Shown here: positions 25,063 to 34,119 of the stretch, piece after piece | How positions within the stretch are numbered: position 1 is the stretch's first letter | How the letters are laid out: the number at the start of each line of letters is the position of its first letter | Notes under the pieces: model-generated | Told to the model about the DNA's origin: nothing | The model's input: only the letters and a program-made list of their open reading frames with translations | Databases searched by the model: none | Source: Bacteriovoracaceae bacterium | Lineage (GTDB): Bacteria; Bdellovibrionota; Bacteriovoracia; Bacteriovoracales; Bacteriovoracaceae | DNA length: 64,000 bases | Reading direction: 5' to 3' | NCBI GenBank assembly: GCA_024711325.1 | Contig: JANJTC010000001.1 | Span: 124,001 to 188,000, forward strand | Translations under genes and position numbers: made by a program

Positions 25063-25483
25063 AAAAACGCCCTTTAATATCGTAGATCTCCCGACCACTG
25101 ACATGCATCCATTTCTCATGGTAATCCATGCTATTGCCTTTAACTGAGATTGTATTTTCAATATAGACAGTGTCACTGTATCTTTCAGTCCACTCAAAGG
25201 AATCTTCCTTCCATGAACCCACTTCTACATTCTCAAAACTAAGTGCTGAACCAATTTTCGTAAGGATTTGTTCACTAATATCCATTCGCGCAAACTCACA
25301 CTCGATATTACCACCCTGGCGGTGGAGGCCCTGTGAAGTTTCAGATAGTTTTAGAGATGAAAAACATTTTGAACCACTGCCTTGATAGTTCCAGTAAACC
25401 CATCCATTCCAGGCACCGGTTACATCGGCGAAGCTTGGAGTGGAAAGAATGAGGGCCGAGCAAAGAAGCAGTAGTGATCGCAT
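25052..25483 (-). CDS. Small secreted beta-rich hypothetical protein
   Basis: A 143-residue protein with a signal peptide (cleavage near SFA-D, residue 19). The mature start DVTGAWNGWVYWNYQG suggests a small lipocalin-like or beta-barrel domain, as in many envelope proteins that begin with a GxW motif. Two Cys are present. No firm family. Confidence 0.65.
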   Translation of the reverse strand: MRSLLLLCSALILSTPSFADVTGAWNGWVYWNYQGSGSKCFSSLKLSETSQGLHRQGGNIECEFARMDISEQILTKIGSALSFENVEVGSWKEDSFEWTERYSDTVYIENTISVKGNSMDYHEKWMHVSGREIYDIKGRFFRK

Positions 25484-25636
25484 GAGTTCCTCCAGATACT
25501 TCTAGTATAGGAGAGGTTAATTTATGCTTGAGAAGTTTTTTATAACTTTATCTTTCTGTATTTTTTTAGTCAGAAATAAACCAGCTTCAGAAAATTCTGG
25601 AATTTTGACCACTTTTTCAATATGATGCCTGGATGT

Positions 25637-25721
25637 GCCCAGGTGGTGAAATTGGTAGACATACCATCTTCAGACGGTGGCGTCGTGAGACATGCTGGTT
25701 CAAATCCAGTCCTGGGCACCA
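25637..25721 (+). tRNA. tRNA-Leu (anticodon CAG)
   Basis: An 85-nt class II tRNA. Acceptor GCCCAGG pairs with CCTGGGC, followed by A and an encoded CCA. The anticodon stem CCATC/GGTGG (one T-G pair) encloses TTCAGAC, giving anticodon CAG for CUG Leu codons. It has a long variable arm and the T-arm GGTTCAAATCC. Confidence 0.95.
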
Positions 25722-25881
25722 TTCTTTTATTTCTTTCTCCTCTTATCAAACACAACCACTTAGCTCTCCAATCAAAACACCTTTTCATGCTGAATCAACT
25801 TAAATAAAAACAATCTGAAGGTTACGACACCTAATAACAGTTACTTGTAAAAGAGAACTTTAAAGAGCGAAAGGACCTTGC

Positions 25882-25910
25882 TAGTATCCAGTGAAATTTT
25901 TACGAGAGGA
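25882..25910 (+). promoter_or_regulatory. -10 box and ribosome binding site that fix the desaturase start
   Basis: A TAGTAT -10 box lies at 25882-25887, only 3 nt before the in-frame GTG at 25891, so that GTG is unlikely to be inside the message. GAGAGGA at 25904-25910 is well placed for TTG 25918. Confidence 0.45.
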
Positions 25911-25917
25911 TCCCCCT

Positions 25918-27039
25918 TTGAAATTAGATGTTAATCCAGAAGTTTCGTCTTCTGTTTCTCATGTCATACCACTTGAGACCAAGCCGCAAAACACTCCCTC
26001 ATTAAAAGCTCTGACTTTTTATCAACAAGAACTTAAGAAAGTTTTGCCCGAAGAAATCTTTGCAAGAACACCGGGGCGAGTGGGCTATTTTCTAAGTTTT
26101 CTTACTATCAATATCGGCATCATTTATGCAGTGGTTTCATATGATCCTGCCTGGTACATAAAACTTCTGGCAGCTTTCGTGATTGGCCAGTTAAACGCAG
26201 GGATGGGATTTTTTGCTCACGAAACCCTTCACGGTTCAATTTTTAAAAGCCGCTTTATCCAAAATGTAATCGGAACTATTGGTCTGGCCCCGTTTCTTGT
26301 TTCACCAAGCTATTGGCGTTTCTGGCACAATACCCTTCATCACGGGAATACCCAGTTACTTTACAAAGATCCGGATGCGTTTCCAACTTTATCTGTTTAT
26401 AAGCGCAGTAAGTTCATGCGAGCAGTTTTTGATTTATCACCAGGCTCAAAGAACCCGCTAAGTTATTTCTATTTTTTCTACTGGTTTACTTTTCAGTCAG
26501 TGCTTAACCAATCCTACATGCGTTTTAAAAATAAAATGTGGGCCAACCTGGACCATGGAAGAGTGACAAAAGAATTCACTCCGCTCATTATTGCTGCTGC
26601 GGCCTTTATTTATTGGGTAGGGGCGGAGAACTTTCTTTGGCTGGTGTTTATTCCATTTTGTATCCAAAATTATGTGATTCTGAGCTACATCTCAACTAAC
26701 CACAATATTTCTCCGTTAACTAAAATCAACGATCCTCTGGAAAATTCATTAACGGTGACTACTAACCGAGTGTGTGATTTTTTTCATTTGAATTTCGGCT
26801 ACCATGTTGAGCATCACTTGTTTCCACGTGTTTCTTGCCGTCATGCTAAGACAATCCACCATCATCTTAAAGCGATGTATCCGGATAAATATAAGCATAT
26901 GCCAAAATGGAAAGCATTGGTTTACCTTTATCAGACTCCGCGGATTTACAAGAATAATGAAGAGTTGATCCATCCCAAGACGCTTAAGACTTATCCTACA
27001 ATTGCGACAGGTGAAAATTCGAAGAAATTATTTTCTTAG
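25918..27039 (+). CDS. Fatty acid desaturase (membrane di-iron)
   Basis: About 373 residues from TTG 25918, chosen because GAGAGGA lies 7 nt upstream and a -10-like TAGTAT sits just before the alternative GTG 25891. It is an integral membrane desaturase of the FA_desaturase family with three His boxes: HETLHGS, WHNTLHHGN and HVEHHLFP. These bind the di-iron centre that inserts double bonds into acyl chains using O2. HVEHHLFP is typical of front-end or omega-type enzymes, unlike the SCD-type desaturase at 34120. Convergent with a tetR-like gene 20 bases away, which may or may not control it. Confidence 0.85.
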   Translation: MKLDVNPEVSSSVSHVIPLETKPQNTPSLKALTFYQQELKKVLPEEIFARTPGRVGYFLSFLTINIGIIYAVVSYDPAWYIKLLAAFVIGQLNAGMGFFAHETLHGSIFKSRFIQNVIGTIGLAPFLVSPSYWRFWHNTLHHGNTQLLYKDPDAFPTLSVYKRSKFMRAVFDLSPGSKNPLSYFYFFYWFTFQSVLNQSYMRFKNKMWANLDHGRVTKEFTPLIIAAAAFIYWVGAENFLWLVFIPFCIQNYVILSYISTNHNISPLTKINDPLENSLTVTTNRVCDFFHLNFGYHVEHHLFPRVSCRHAKTIHHHLKAMYPDKYKHMPKWKALVYLYQTPRIYKNNEELIHPKTLKTYPTIATGENSKKLFS

Positions 27040-27058
27040 TAGGTGAGAACATTACGTT

Positions 27059-27595
27059 CTATTTGCTAAATTTATCAATAAGGATACCATAGCGTTTCTT
27101 CAGAACGGTGCAAGATGGAACATCTTCTAACATTCCATCTGAGGCCATTGAGAACACTTCCGCTTCCGCTTTATCACCTAGAATGTCAATGAGGATTTTG
27201 AGTTTTTGTTTTTCAAACTTCTCAAAATTCTTTTCATCCAAATTGCAGCAAGTATTAAAAAATTCCTGTGACATTGCACACCCGGAGATCTTGCTCCATG
27301 GTTCAAACTTCAAGATTTCAACCATCCTCGAGAGCTTCTCTTTCTTGGTCATGTCCATCTTACAAAGCTTTTCAGCTTCTTCCAGACGGCCTTCCATAAT
27401 ATGGTCAAACAGACCCAAAAGAAGGTCTTCTTTGTTTTTAAACTTTAGATAGATTAACGGACGAGAAATTCCGGCCTTCTTGGCCACGTCGTCCATTGAT
27501 GTTTTTGAATATCCAAAATTGAGGAAACAGTAGAGAGCGGCATCCAAGATGTCTTTTTTACGTTCTTCAATATTGGTAGTTGTTGCTTTTGCCAT
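27059..27595 (-). CDS. TetR/AcrR-family transcription regulator
   Basis: The start is set at ATG 27595, because a consensus promoter ends 6 nt upstream and an upstream in-frame ATG at 27676 would include it. The ~178-residue protein has the TetR helix-turn-helix in residues about 10-60 (ILDAALYCFLNFGYSKTSMD, then KAGISRPLIYLKFKNKEDLL). A divergent ligand-binding domain with four Cys follows. Its promoter is covered by an inverted-repeat operator, so it is most likely autorepressed. Candidate targets are the divergent secreted-protein genes at 27739 and the neighbouring desaturase. Confidence 0.88.
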   Translation of the reverse strand: MAKATTTNIEERKKDILDAALYCFLNFGYSKTSMDDVAKKAGISRPLIYLKFKNKEDLLLGLFDHIMEGRLEEAEKLCKMDMTKKEKLSRMVEILKFEPWSKISGCAMSQEFFNTCCNLDEKNFEKFEKQKLKILIDILGDKAEAEVFSMASDGMLEDVPSCTVLKKRYGILIDKFSK

Positions 27596-27601
27596 GGAGT
27601 A

Positions 27602-27630
27602 ATTATGACATTTTTTGTAAAAAGTGTCAA
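27602..27630 (-). promoter_or_regulatory. Consensus promoter of tetR with overlapping operator
   Basis: On the minus strand, TTGACA (27625-27630), a 17-base spacer and CATAAT (27602-27607) lie 6 nt from the ATG. A 24-bp inverted repeat with TGACA/TGTCA ends (27606-27629) spans exactly from -35 to -10. There is no Shine-Dalgarno, so the transcript is probably leaderless. Confidence 0.7.
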
Positions 27631-27651
27631 TTTGCAATGACTTGGACATAT

Positions 27652-27675
27652 TGACAAAAAATGCAAAAAGTGTCA
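27652..27675. promoter_or_regulatory. Second TetR-type operator copy
   Basis: A 24-bp imperfect palindrome with TGACA/TGTCA ends and A/T-rich core, matching the copy at 27606-27629 in length and ends and placed 46 bp from it centre to centre. It lies between tetR and the divergent gene at 27739 and could serve both. Confidence 0.6.
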
Positions 27676-27738
27676 AAGTGTCATTGGTGATCCAGTAAGT
27701 GTTTTACTGTTACTGGTATCACATAATGGAGCCTAGAA

Positions 27739-28167
27739 ATGAAAACTATTATTTTCTCCCTGCTGTTATTAAGTTTACCAGTCCTCGCAAATAGCGGTCA
27801 TCCCTTTGGACTCTTTCAGGTAGACTCGTCAACGTCTATGATCACCATGTTTGATCGAAATCAGAAAGTAACTGGTTTTATCGACATCCAAAAAGATTTC
27901 AGGGACTCCATCTTAAAGGTGGAGTCTCCTGACACATCTTTCGAGAGTACGGAGATTGATGGTGATGCCTCTGAATTTAAAATTAAAGGACAGCTGACTC
28001 ACAAAGGTGTTGAGCGCATGGTAATCCTTAAAGGTCGATCATTTATTTCTTCAGGTAAGGTCGCTTGGAGACTTTCTGACGATGCTCTGCTGATCAGAAT
28101 TATAGCCGCAAAACCAAGTGCCAGAACAACGGCCATTCAAAAACAAGTGGAACAAATCATTCAATGA
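27739..28167 (+). CDS. Secreted protein, possibly YceI-like
   Basis: A 142-residue protein with a signal peptide (cleavage near VLA-N, residue 18). The segment EIDGDASEFKIKGQLTHKGV followed by hydrophobic strand residues recalls the YceI lipid-binding barrel (I-x-G-x-L-T-x-x-G-V), but the protein is shorter than a full YceI domain. GGAG precedes the ATG, and a CATAAT box lies at 27722-27727. It is divergent from tetR beyond two operators, and the following gene overlaps it by an ATGA junction. Confidence 0.6.
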   Translation: MKTIIFSLLLLSLPVLANSGHPFGLFQVDSSTSMITMFDRNQKVTGFIDIQKDFRDSILKVESPDTSFESTEIDGDASEFKIKGQLTHKGVERMVILKGRSFISSGKVAWRLSDDALLIRIIAAKPSARTTAIQKQVEQIIQ

Positions 28168-28907
28168 AAACAAAATTCATTGTTCTGTTATTTATGACTC
28201 TCATTAGTTTCTTTGCTAAGGCCGAGAAAACTTTCAGAAATGATCATGACGTTTGTACATACAAAAGTCAGATCATTGATATTGATTTACGCTCGCCAGA
28301 GCAGTATCTCGTGAGTGAAGATGATGAGTATGGACAAACTGTTTTTCTTCTACATAAAAACTCAACAACCAAAGTTGATCTGCGGGATATGGGCATCGGT
28401 CGTTACCGTATGCTCAAACTCCACAATGGCCTTTGCCATAAAATCCTGGCCATCTCTTCAAAAGAAAAAGAAATTGCCTTCTTCTTTCTAAAGGACAATC
28501 GCCCTTTCGCTGACTTGGGGATAATTCTTTTCTTCAATCTAAAAACGCACGAGACTGAGCTTGTTGAGACCAACCTGCCAGTAAGAACTGCCATCATGAA
28601 AGACAGGAAACTATTTTTTAAAGTGGCCAAAAAAGATCTAGACAACAAATATGGCACAACCCTGATCAATAACCAAAAATATAACTTTGTTGAAAAATCA
28701 CTCGAGCCCTGGGTTTCTTTTGATGGGAAAAATTTCAAACTCGATCCGGTCTATACCTATGAAAAATTTGAATACAAAAATCTCCTGAAGAAATCAGATT
28801 TAGATAAATTAAAGGATTTCAAAAATGCAATTTATACGATTGCAGTCAATCCTCAAAACAAGGCCCAGTGCCTCTCGTTCAATGGGGGTGGATGGGTGTG
28901 CAATTAA
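28164..28907 (+). CDS. Secreted hypothetical protein
   Basis: A 247-residue protein with a signal peptide (cleavage near AKA-E, residue 20). The soluble mature part has a possible disulfide (DVCTYK, GLCHK) and a final CN. No family is recognised. It is translationally coupled to the upstream YceI-like gene (ATGA), so the two form one operon next to tetR. Confidence 0.65.
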   Translation: MKTKFIVLLFMTLISFFAKAEKTFRNDHDVCTYKSQIIDIDLRSPEQYLVSEDDEYGQTVFLLHKNSTTKVDLRDMGIGRYRMLKLHNGLCHKILAISSKEKEIAFFFLKDNRPFADLGIILFFNLKTHETELVETNLPVRTAIMKDRKLFFKVAKKDLDNKYGTTLINNQKYNFVEKSLEPWVSFDGKNFKLDPVYTYEKFEYKNLLKKSDLDKLKDFKNAIYTIAVNPQNKAQCLSFNGGGWVCN

Positions 28908-29197
28908 ACTCCATCCTTATTTAATGAAGAAGAGTTCAATATTAGAATCCCCGTGAAGAAGTACAAGAAGGCCAAGATCAGTGATACCGCCAAAAGGAGT
29001 ATAAGCAGGGTTTGGGATTGGTAAAAATAGATGGCGGCGGTGGCCGAAACAAAAAGCGCTATTTCTAAAATTATTTTTGATTTAAATTGAATACTACTTT
29101 GGCAAACGTTGCAGGTAATCGAACGACCTAGTATCGTCAAATCTATCATCTTTTTGACTTCCAGTGGGTCACTGCAGTTAGGACATGTTTTTTTCAT
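28904..29197 (-). CDS. Zinc-ribbon membrane protein
   Basis: A 97-residue protein with an N-terminal zinc ribbon (CPNC at residues 5-8 and CNVC at 29-32). Two transmembrane segments follow between about residues 42 and 88. It is probably a small inner-membrane protein with a cytoplasmic metal-binding head. Function unknown. Convergent with the secreted protein gene, 4-base overlap. Confidence 0.7.
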   Translation of the reverse strand: MKKTCPNCSDPLEVKKMIDLTILGRSITCNVCQSSIQFKSKIILEIALFVSATAAIYFYQSQTLLILLLAVSLILAFLYFFTGILILNSSSLNKDGV

Positions 29198-29349
29198 TCT
29201 TTTACTTTGATAGCAGACGAATTAAAATGGAAGTCAATTTTTCTTAAGAACAAGTGGCCCTAGGCTTTTTCATAAAATAAATGAGGCCCTTATAACTGCC
29301 TCACCCAACGAATGGGTAATTTAAAGCTACTAGGTCTATGAATTTGTTT

Positions 29350-29709
29350 TTAGCAGTTGATTTTTTTTCGGGGGCGTTTAGTCATCTTCTCGTGCTTTTT
29401 CCCCCAGACCATCATGAATTCCAGCATGGGAATCAAGGTTTTTCCATAAGAAGTTAGGGAGTACTCTACCTTTGGCGGCACAACTGGATAAACTTCACGT
29501 TTGATGATGCCATCAGATTCTAACTCTCTTAATTGAGAGGTAAGCATCTGTTGGGTAACACTAGTTAAAATCTTTCTTAGTTCACCAAAGCGGACTGTGC
29601 CATTTGCCATGAGATGGTAAAGGATGAGAACTTTCCATTTTCCACCCATCACTCCTAAAGTTAGTTCCACCGGACAAAAATATGCTTTTTCTTTTTTTGA
29701 TTCTTTCAT
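29350..29709 (-). CDS. HxlR-family transcription regulator
   Basis: A 119-residue winged-helix protein of the HxlR family. [20 protein letters not shown] starts the domain, with [20 protein letters not shown] as the recognition helix region and the wing [17 protein letters not shown]. It keeps the N-terminal Cys that serves redox or electrophile sensing in several members. It is divergent from a quinone-reductase-like dehydrogenase, a frequent pairing in which HxlR proteins respond to electrophiles. Confidence 0.9.
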   Translation of the reverse strand: MKESKKEKAYFCPVELTLGVMGGKWKVLILYHLMANGTVRFGELRKILTSVTQQMLTSQLRELESDGIIKREVYPVVPPKVEYSLTSYGKTLIPMLEFMMVWGKKHEKMTKRPRKKINC

Positions 29710-29746
29710 CTATTCCCCCATGATATCCACATGGTATGTTTTTTAA

Positions 29747-29770
29747 TACTACATCATAAAATTGTGAGTA
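29747..29770. promoter_or_regulatory. Imperfect palindrome between hxlR-like and MDR genes
   Basis: TACTACA ... TGTGAGTA, a 24-bp pseudo-palindrome with TACT/AGTA ends and an AT core, lies midway between the divergent genes. It is a candidate HxlR operator; one arm has a one-base indel, so support is modest. Confidence 0.3.
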
Positions 29771-29830
29771 CTTGTTTATATAACATCATTGCTTAAAAAT
29801 GAAGACCATTAACGAGCAATAAGGAGCTAT

Positions 29831-30832
29831 ATGAAGCAGTACAAGCTTACAAACCATTCTCAAAATTTTTTACAAGTTAATGAAATAGAAATTCCCTCAC
29901 CTATGGATTATGAAGTTGTGATTAAAGTTGGGGCAGTCTCTCTCAACTATAGGGATATACTCATTACCAAAAATATCTCAGGAAATGAAACCATTCCGCT
30001 CTCTGATGGTGCGGGTACAGTATTTAGAGTTGGCAAGAAGGTCTCAACTTTAAAAATTGGTGATAGAGTCGCTGGATTATTTTTTCCCGATTGGGTTGGT
30101 GGAGAGGTTAGTCCTCTTAAGACCAGGCATGCTCGTGGAGGTGGAACTCAACCGGGTATGTTGTCAGATTATGTGACAGGGCATGAAAGTAGTTTCACGC
30201 AACTGCCTGATCATTTGTCTTTGGAAGAGGGAGCAACTTTACCTTGTGCTGGGGTCACTGCCTGGGCGGCATTAAATGTAGGTAGTGAGATTATGGCAGG
30301 AGAAGTTGTGCTTCTTCAGGGTACAGGGGGAGTTTCAATCATCGCTCTTCAGCTAGCAAAGGCCAAAGGGGCCCAAGTCATCATCACATCATCTCAAAAT
30401 GAAAAATTGGAACGTGCCAAGAAATTGGGGGCAGATCGTTTGATAAATTATAAGGAGCGTCCTGATTGGGAAAAAGAAGTTCTTTTTATGACAGATGGAA
30501 GAGGGGTTGATCGGGTGATTGAAGTTGGTGGAGGAGGTACATTGGAAAAATCAATAATGGCCACTCGGATGGGAGGACGTATTTCCTTAATTGGAGTGTT
30601 GACTGGGTTTGATAATAAAATTAACCCGGTTCCGCTTTTTCAAAAGAATCAGACATTGCACGGCATTTATGTTGGCAGTGGTGAAATGCAAAAAAAACTA
30701 GGTCAAGATATGGAACAATTTAAGATTCAACCCTTGATTGATCGCGTGTTTCATGTCGAGGATTCCTTGAAGGCCTATGAGTATCTCGAAAATGGTAAAC
30801 ATTTTGGGAAGGTGGTCATAAAGTTCCCTTGA
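29831..30832 (+). CDS. MDR-family NAD(P)-dependent dehydrogenase / quinone oxidoreductase
   Basis: A 333-residue medium-chain dehydrogenase/reductase. The N-terminal GroES-like part holds VSLNYRDILI, DGAGTVFRVG and GDRVAG. The Rossmann part starts near residue 150 with LLQGTGGVSIIALQLAKA (GxGGVxxxA/G) and includes GADRLINY. The usual catalytic zinc Cys/His are not evident, suggesting the quinone-oxidoreductase-like branch. AAGGAG precedes the ATG. Divergent from the HxlR-type regulator, it probably reduces electrophilic quinones or aldehydes. Confidence 0.87.
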   Translation: MKQYKLTNHSQNFLQVNEIEIPSPMDYEVVIKVGAVSLNYRDILITKNISGNETIPLSDGAGTVFRVGKKVSTLKIGDRVAGLFFPDWVGGEVSPLKTRHARGGGTQPGMLSDYVTGHESSFTQLPDHLSLEEGATLPCAGVTAWAALNVGSEIMAGEVVLLQGTGGVSIIALQLAKAKGAQVIITSSQNEKLERAKKLGADRLINYKERPDWEKEVLFMTDGRGVDRVIEVGGGGTLEKSIMATRMGGRISLIGVLTGFDNKINPVPLFQKNQTLHGIYVGSGEMQKKLGQDMEQFKIQPLIDRVFHVEDSLKAYEYLENGKHFGKVVIKFP

Positions 30833-30902
30833 TTCGGGACCTAAGTCCTTTACGGTGCTGCCTAAAAAAGATAGCGTTTCAGTACCTAAAAAGGGGATTC
30901 TT

Positions 30903-32429
30903 ATGCCAAAACCTATATACGCTGCAGTTCTTTTATTGTTCATCCAATCAAGTTTTGGGAACACGGAAGTCTATTCAGAGGGCACAAAGTTTATTGGCAA
31001 GAATACTCAATATGGTACTGAAGCGTTTTTGGGTATCCCTTATGCCCAGCCGCCGATTGGGAATCTAAGGTGGAAGGCACCACGAAAAGTTCGTCTTGCC
31101 ACCAGACTAAAGGCCCAGAGCTTACCACCGGTATGTGCTCAGGTTGGCAACATGTTTTCCAATACTACTCCCGACACATTTGGATCAGCTGTTGGTTCAG
31201 AAGATTGTCTGTATTTGAATATTTGGCGATCAAGTGTTGAGTCGAATATTAAAAGACCGGTTTTCTTCTGGATTCATGGCGGCTCCAATACAAAAGGCAC
31301 TGCCAATGATCCCAATTATGATGGGGCGTATTTTGCAAAGGCCAATGATGCCATTTATGTCAGTGTTAATTATCGTTTAGGTCTTTTCGCCTCCTTTCTT
31401 CACTCATCGCTTGAGAATGGAAATTCACTTGATGATTCCGGAAATCTAGTGACCTTGGATTTAATTGAAGCATTAAAGTGGGTAAGATCTCATATTGAAC
31501 AGTTTGGTGGTGATCCCGACAACGTTATTATTGCGGGCCAGTCGGCTGGTTGCATGAATGTTTGGGGACTTCTTCAAAGTCCATTGGCCAAAAATTTATT
31601 TAACGGCGCCATTTGCTCCGCTGGCCTTCCAAATGCCTATCCAAAAATCATTGTCAAAGAAAGATCAGAGAAGCTTCTCTATGACTTACTTGTTGCCGAT
31701 GGGAAGGCCAAAGACACGGCCGGGGCCAGGCTTTATGTTAAGAAAGTTGGACCTCAAACCATTAGAAAGTATCTTCTTAATAAAAAGCCCAGTGAACTTT
31801 TAAGTATCCCTCGTTTTGTTGTTCCTACTCAGCATGTTTCCGATGGTGTGGTCCTACCTTATAGCGGTTTGGCCGGAATCTTAATCGGTCGTTACAACCG
31901 AGTACCGTTAATTCTTGGATCAACCATTGATGAAGGATCCTATCTGGCAGGGGCCCCAATGTTCAAACCCAGCGAAGCGGACTTGTTTAGAATGATGAAT
32001 GATGGGAGACATTATTCAAAGAGTGATATTATTAAACCTGAAGCACTCTCTAAATTTGACAGAATCACCAAAACGGCAAGTAAAACTTTATTGGTGACTA
32101 TGGAAGGCATCGCCCAGAGTTTGAGACCCTATAATAAGAGCATTTATAAATATGAATTCACCTGGCAAGAGACTCCTTCCCCTTGGCGAGATATCTTTGG
32201 AGCTTTTCATGGTCTGGATGCCATCTTCTATTTAGGTAACTTTGTGGAAGATAAACCTAGTTTTGGTCGATTTGCGTGGAGTTCTTCCAATAAGCAAAGT
32301 CGTGAAGCACTTCGGGAGAAGATGTCCCTGTATTTTAAATCTTTTCTCCATCATGGTAATCCGAATACCGGGCATGAAGAAAAAGAATGGCCTTCCTATT
32401 CTGAGCAGTCCAAAAGTATAAAATTCTAG
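30903..32429 (+). CDS. Secreted type B carboxylesterase
   Basis: About 508 residues from ATG 30903, chosen because AAGGGG precedes it and a signal peptide (cleavage near SFG-N) follows; an in-frame upstream codon at 30855 lacks these. Carboxylesterase type B landmarks are FLGIPYAQPPIG, SEDCLYLNIW and the oxyanion motif FFWIHGGSN. The nucleophile is Ser214 in GQSAGC (GxSxG; Gln replaces the usual Glu before Ser). A Glu lies in STIDEGSYL and a His in GAFHGLDAIF. It hydrolyses carboxylic esters in the periplasm or outside, and is plausibly part of prey lipid digestion. Confidence 0.87.
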   Translation: MPKPIYAAVLLLFIQSSFGNTEVYSEGTKFIGKNTQYGTEAFLGIPYAQPPIGNLRWKAPRKVRLATRLKAQSLPPVCAQVGNMFSNTTPDTFGSAVGSEDCLYLNIWRSSVESNIKRPVFFWIHGGSNTKGTANDPNYDGAYFAKANDAIYVSVNYRLGLFASFLHSSLENGNSLDDSGNLVTLDLIEALKWVRSHIEQFGGDPDNVIIAGQSAGCMNVWGLLQSPLAKNLFNGAICSAGLPNAYPKIIVKERSEKLLYDLLVADGKAKDTAGARLYVKKVGPQTIRKYLLNKKPSELLSIPRFVVPTQHVSDGVVLPYSGLAGILIGRYNRVPLILGSTIDEGSYLAGAPMFKPSEADLFRMMNDGRHYSKSDIIKPEALSKFDRITKTASKTLLVTMEGIAQSLRPYNKSIYKYEFTWQETPSPWRDIFGAFHGLDAIFYLGNFVEDKPSFGRFAWSSSNKQSREALREKMSLYFKSFLHHGNPNTGHEEKEWPSYSEQSKSIKF

Positions 32430-32496
32430 ATTTAATCATGGCACGGTAATTGCTCTCTTAACTCCCAACATCTATAAAAAGACCGGGAGAAGGGTT

Positions 32497-33918
32497 ATGA
32501 AGCGTCTAATTTTTGGACAGTTGTTAGTCCTCTTTACAATTTCAACTGTTGTAGAGGCATCAGACATTCGGACTAAAATTAAGCAGAACCTTGATTCTAT
32601 GCAGAGTGAAAACTGCGTGGAAACGATGGGTGGAATTTCCCGTTTCCTTGAAGGGGCCACCGCTCAAACTTATAAAGAAGAAATTAAAAATGATGGACAT
32701 GAAATCGTCTTGCAGGACCTTTGGAGCTTAAAAATCACCTTGCACGAAAGGCTCCGGGGATTCCACCGAAGTGTGGGACTCACAAAGGATTGCGCTGACG
32801 CTTCAAGAGCTGCCCTGAAATCTATCAGGACTGTCGAGGACCACGTAAATTTAAATTATCTGCAAACTAGTCAAGGCACTGTTAAATTTCCAGATAACGC
32901 CTTTGAAGTTGGTAATACCCATGTGAAGCGCCATCCTGAATTTATTGATTTTAATTTAAACTCAGATCTCAAAAGTGGAGATGTCATCCTAACCCGAGGG
33001 AATGCCTTTACCTCAGCGGCCATAGCCAATCTGGGAGAGTATGATACGCAGTTCTCCCATATGAGCATGGTTTATAAAGATGAAGCAGGAAAGCTCTGGA
33101 CAGTTGAGGCACATATTGAAGTTGGCTCTTTTGTCAGACCATTAGAAGATCATGTTGGAGATAAAAACTATCGTACGATGATTTACCGCTTTGAAGATGA
33201 GGAACTTGCTGCTCGTGCGGCCCATTTTATTTTTCATAAAGTGAAAAAAGCATCTGATACAACTGGTAACATTAATTATGACTTTGGGTTTGATCAGGAT
33301 AACTCTGACCAGCTTTTTTGTTCTGAAGTGGTTTCTCATGCCATTGATCATGTTTCTAATGGTGAAGTTAAAATTCCCTATATCAGAAGTCGTTTGATGG
33401 TCAGAAAACCAGAATTTGTGAAAAACTTAGGTATTACCTCAGATGCCAGTTTTGTTCCGGCAGATATTGAAATTGATCCACGATTCAAGATTATTTCAGA
33501 ATGGCGGGATTCAAACAAGACGATGGATAATCTTCAAAAAGATGCCATTCTTCAGGCCATGTACAAATGGAGTGATGAGTTTGGATATAATTTAGTTCAA
33601 TCATCTAGTAAAAAGGCCTTGATATACAGAAATGTGGCGTGGCCTTTACGTCGTGTTCCTTTCCTTAAAAAGTATTTTATTGAAAAGATGCCTCTCAATA
33701 TGAGTCGGCAGCTTATTGGTTACTTTGGTGTTCTTGAATCAATAGGAGAACTCCTTCAGGCAGAACTTAAGAATGTAGATGAAAAAGTTCTTCTTGAAAG
33801 AGAAATTCCTTTGCTGGATGTTGAGAAATATGAATTTCTGGATAACTTACGAATGGAAGAATCAAAAACCAAAAAGAAACTTCATAAAATGTTTAGACCA
33901 AAAAAATCTTCAAAATAA
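32497..33918 (+). CDS. Secreted YiiX/YebB-type permuted papain-fold hydrolase
   Basis: A 473-residue protein with a signal peptide (cleavage near VEA-S, residue 21) and AGAAGG before the ATG. The central domain matches YaeF/YiiX-like permuted NlpC/P60 enzymes (PF05708). LKSGDVILTRG leads the domain, His188 lies in FSHMSMVY, VEAHIEVGS follows, and the nucleophile Cys275 is in LFCSEVVSHA. Such proteins are thought to cleave amide or lipid-linked bonds in the envelope. About 170 C-terminal residues and a helical N-terminal ~110 residues are extra, and the end is strongly basic. Confidence 0.75.
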   Translation: MKRLIFGQLLVLFTISTVVEASDIRTKIKQNLDSMQSENCVETMGGISRFLEGATAQTYKEEIKNDGHEIVLQDLWSLKITLHERLRGFHRSVGLTKDCADASRAALKSIRTVEDHVNLNYLQTSQGTVKFPDNAFEVGNTHVKRHPEFIDFNLNSDLKSGDVILTRGNAFTSAAIANLGEYDTQFSHMSMVYKDEAGKLWTVEAHIEVGSFVRPLEDHVGDKNYRTMIYRFEDEELAARAAHFIFHKVKKASDTTGNINYDFGFDQDNSDQLFCSEVVSHAIDHVSNGEVKIPYIRSRLMVRKPEFVKNLGITSDASFVPADIEIDPRFKIISEWRDSNKTMDNLQKDAILQAMYKWSDEFGYNLVQSSSKKALIYRNVAWPLRRVPFLKKYFIEKMPLNMSRQLIGYFGVLESIGELLQAELKNVDEKVLLEREIPLLDVEKYEFLDNLRMEESKTKKKLHKMFRPKKSSK

Positions 33919-33928
33919 TTCCTAATTT

Positions 33929-33955
33929 CCAGTGGGGGAGCATTAACCCCACTGG
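33929..33955. other. Stable hairpin between yiiX-like and desaturase genes
   Basis: CCAGTGGGG ... CCCCACTGG, a 9-bp perfect stem with a 9-nt loop, 11 bases after the upstream stop. No T tract follows, so it is either an mRNA-stabilising 3' structure or an atypical terminator. Confidence 0.55.
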
Positions 33956-34119
33956 ATTAATCAAGAAAGACTGTTTGACAGGCGCATCGTTCCATTTTTA
34001 AGCTATGGAATTGTATTGATTCGGTAAAATCTTACTGATTTATTCCCATAAATAATGTGCAAAACAGTTCTCTTTAGGCTTAAAATTCCATTAATCATTA
34101 AGACTTTGCAGGTGAATCA

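Noticed and set aside
25570..25788. Minus-strand frame containing MVPRTGFEPACLTTPPSED
   Set aside because: Antisense of tRNA-Leu(CAG); a classic false protein.
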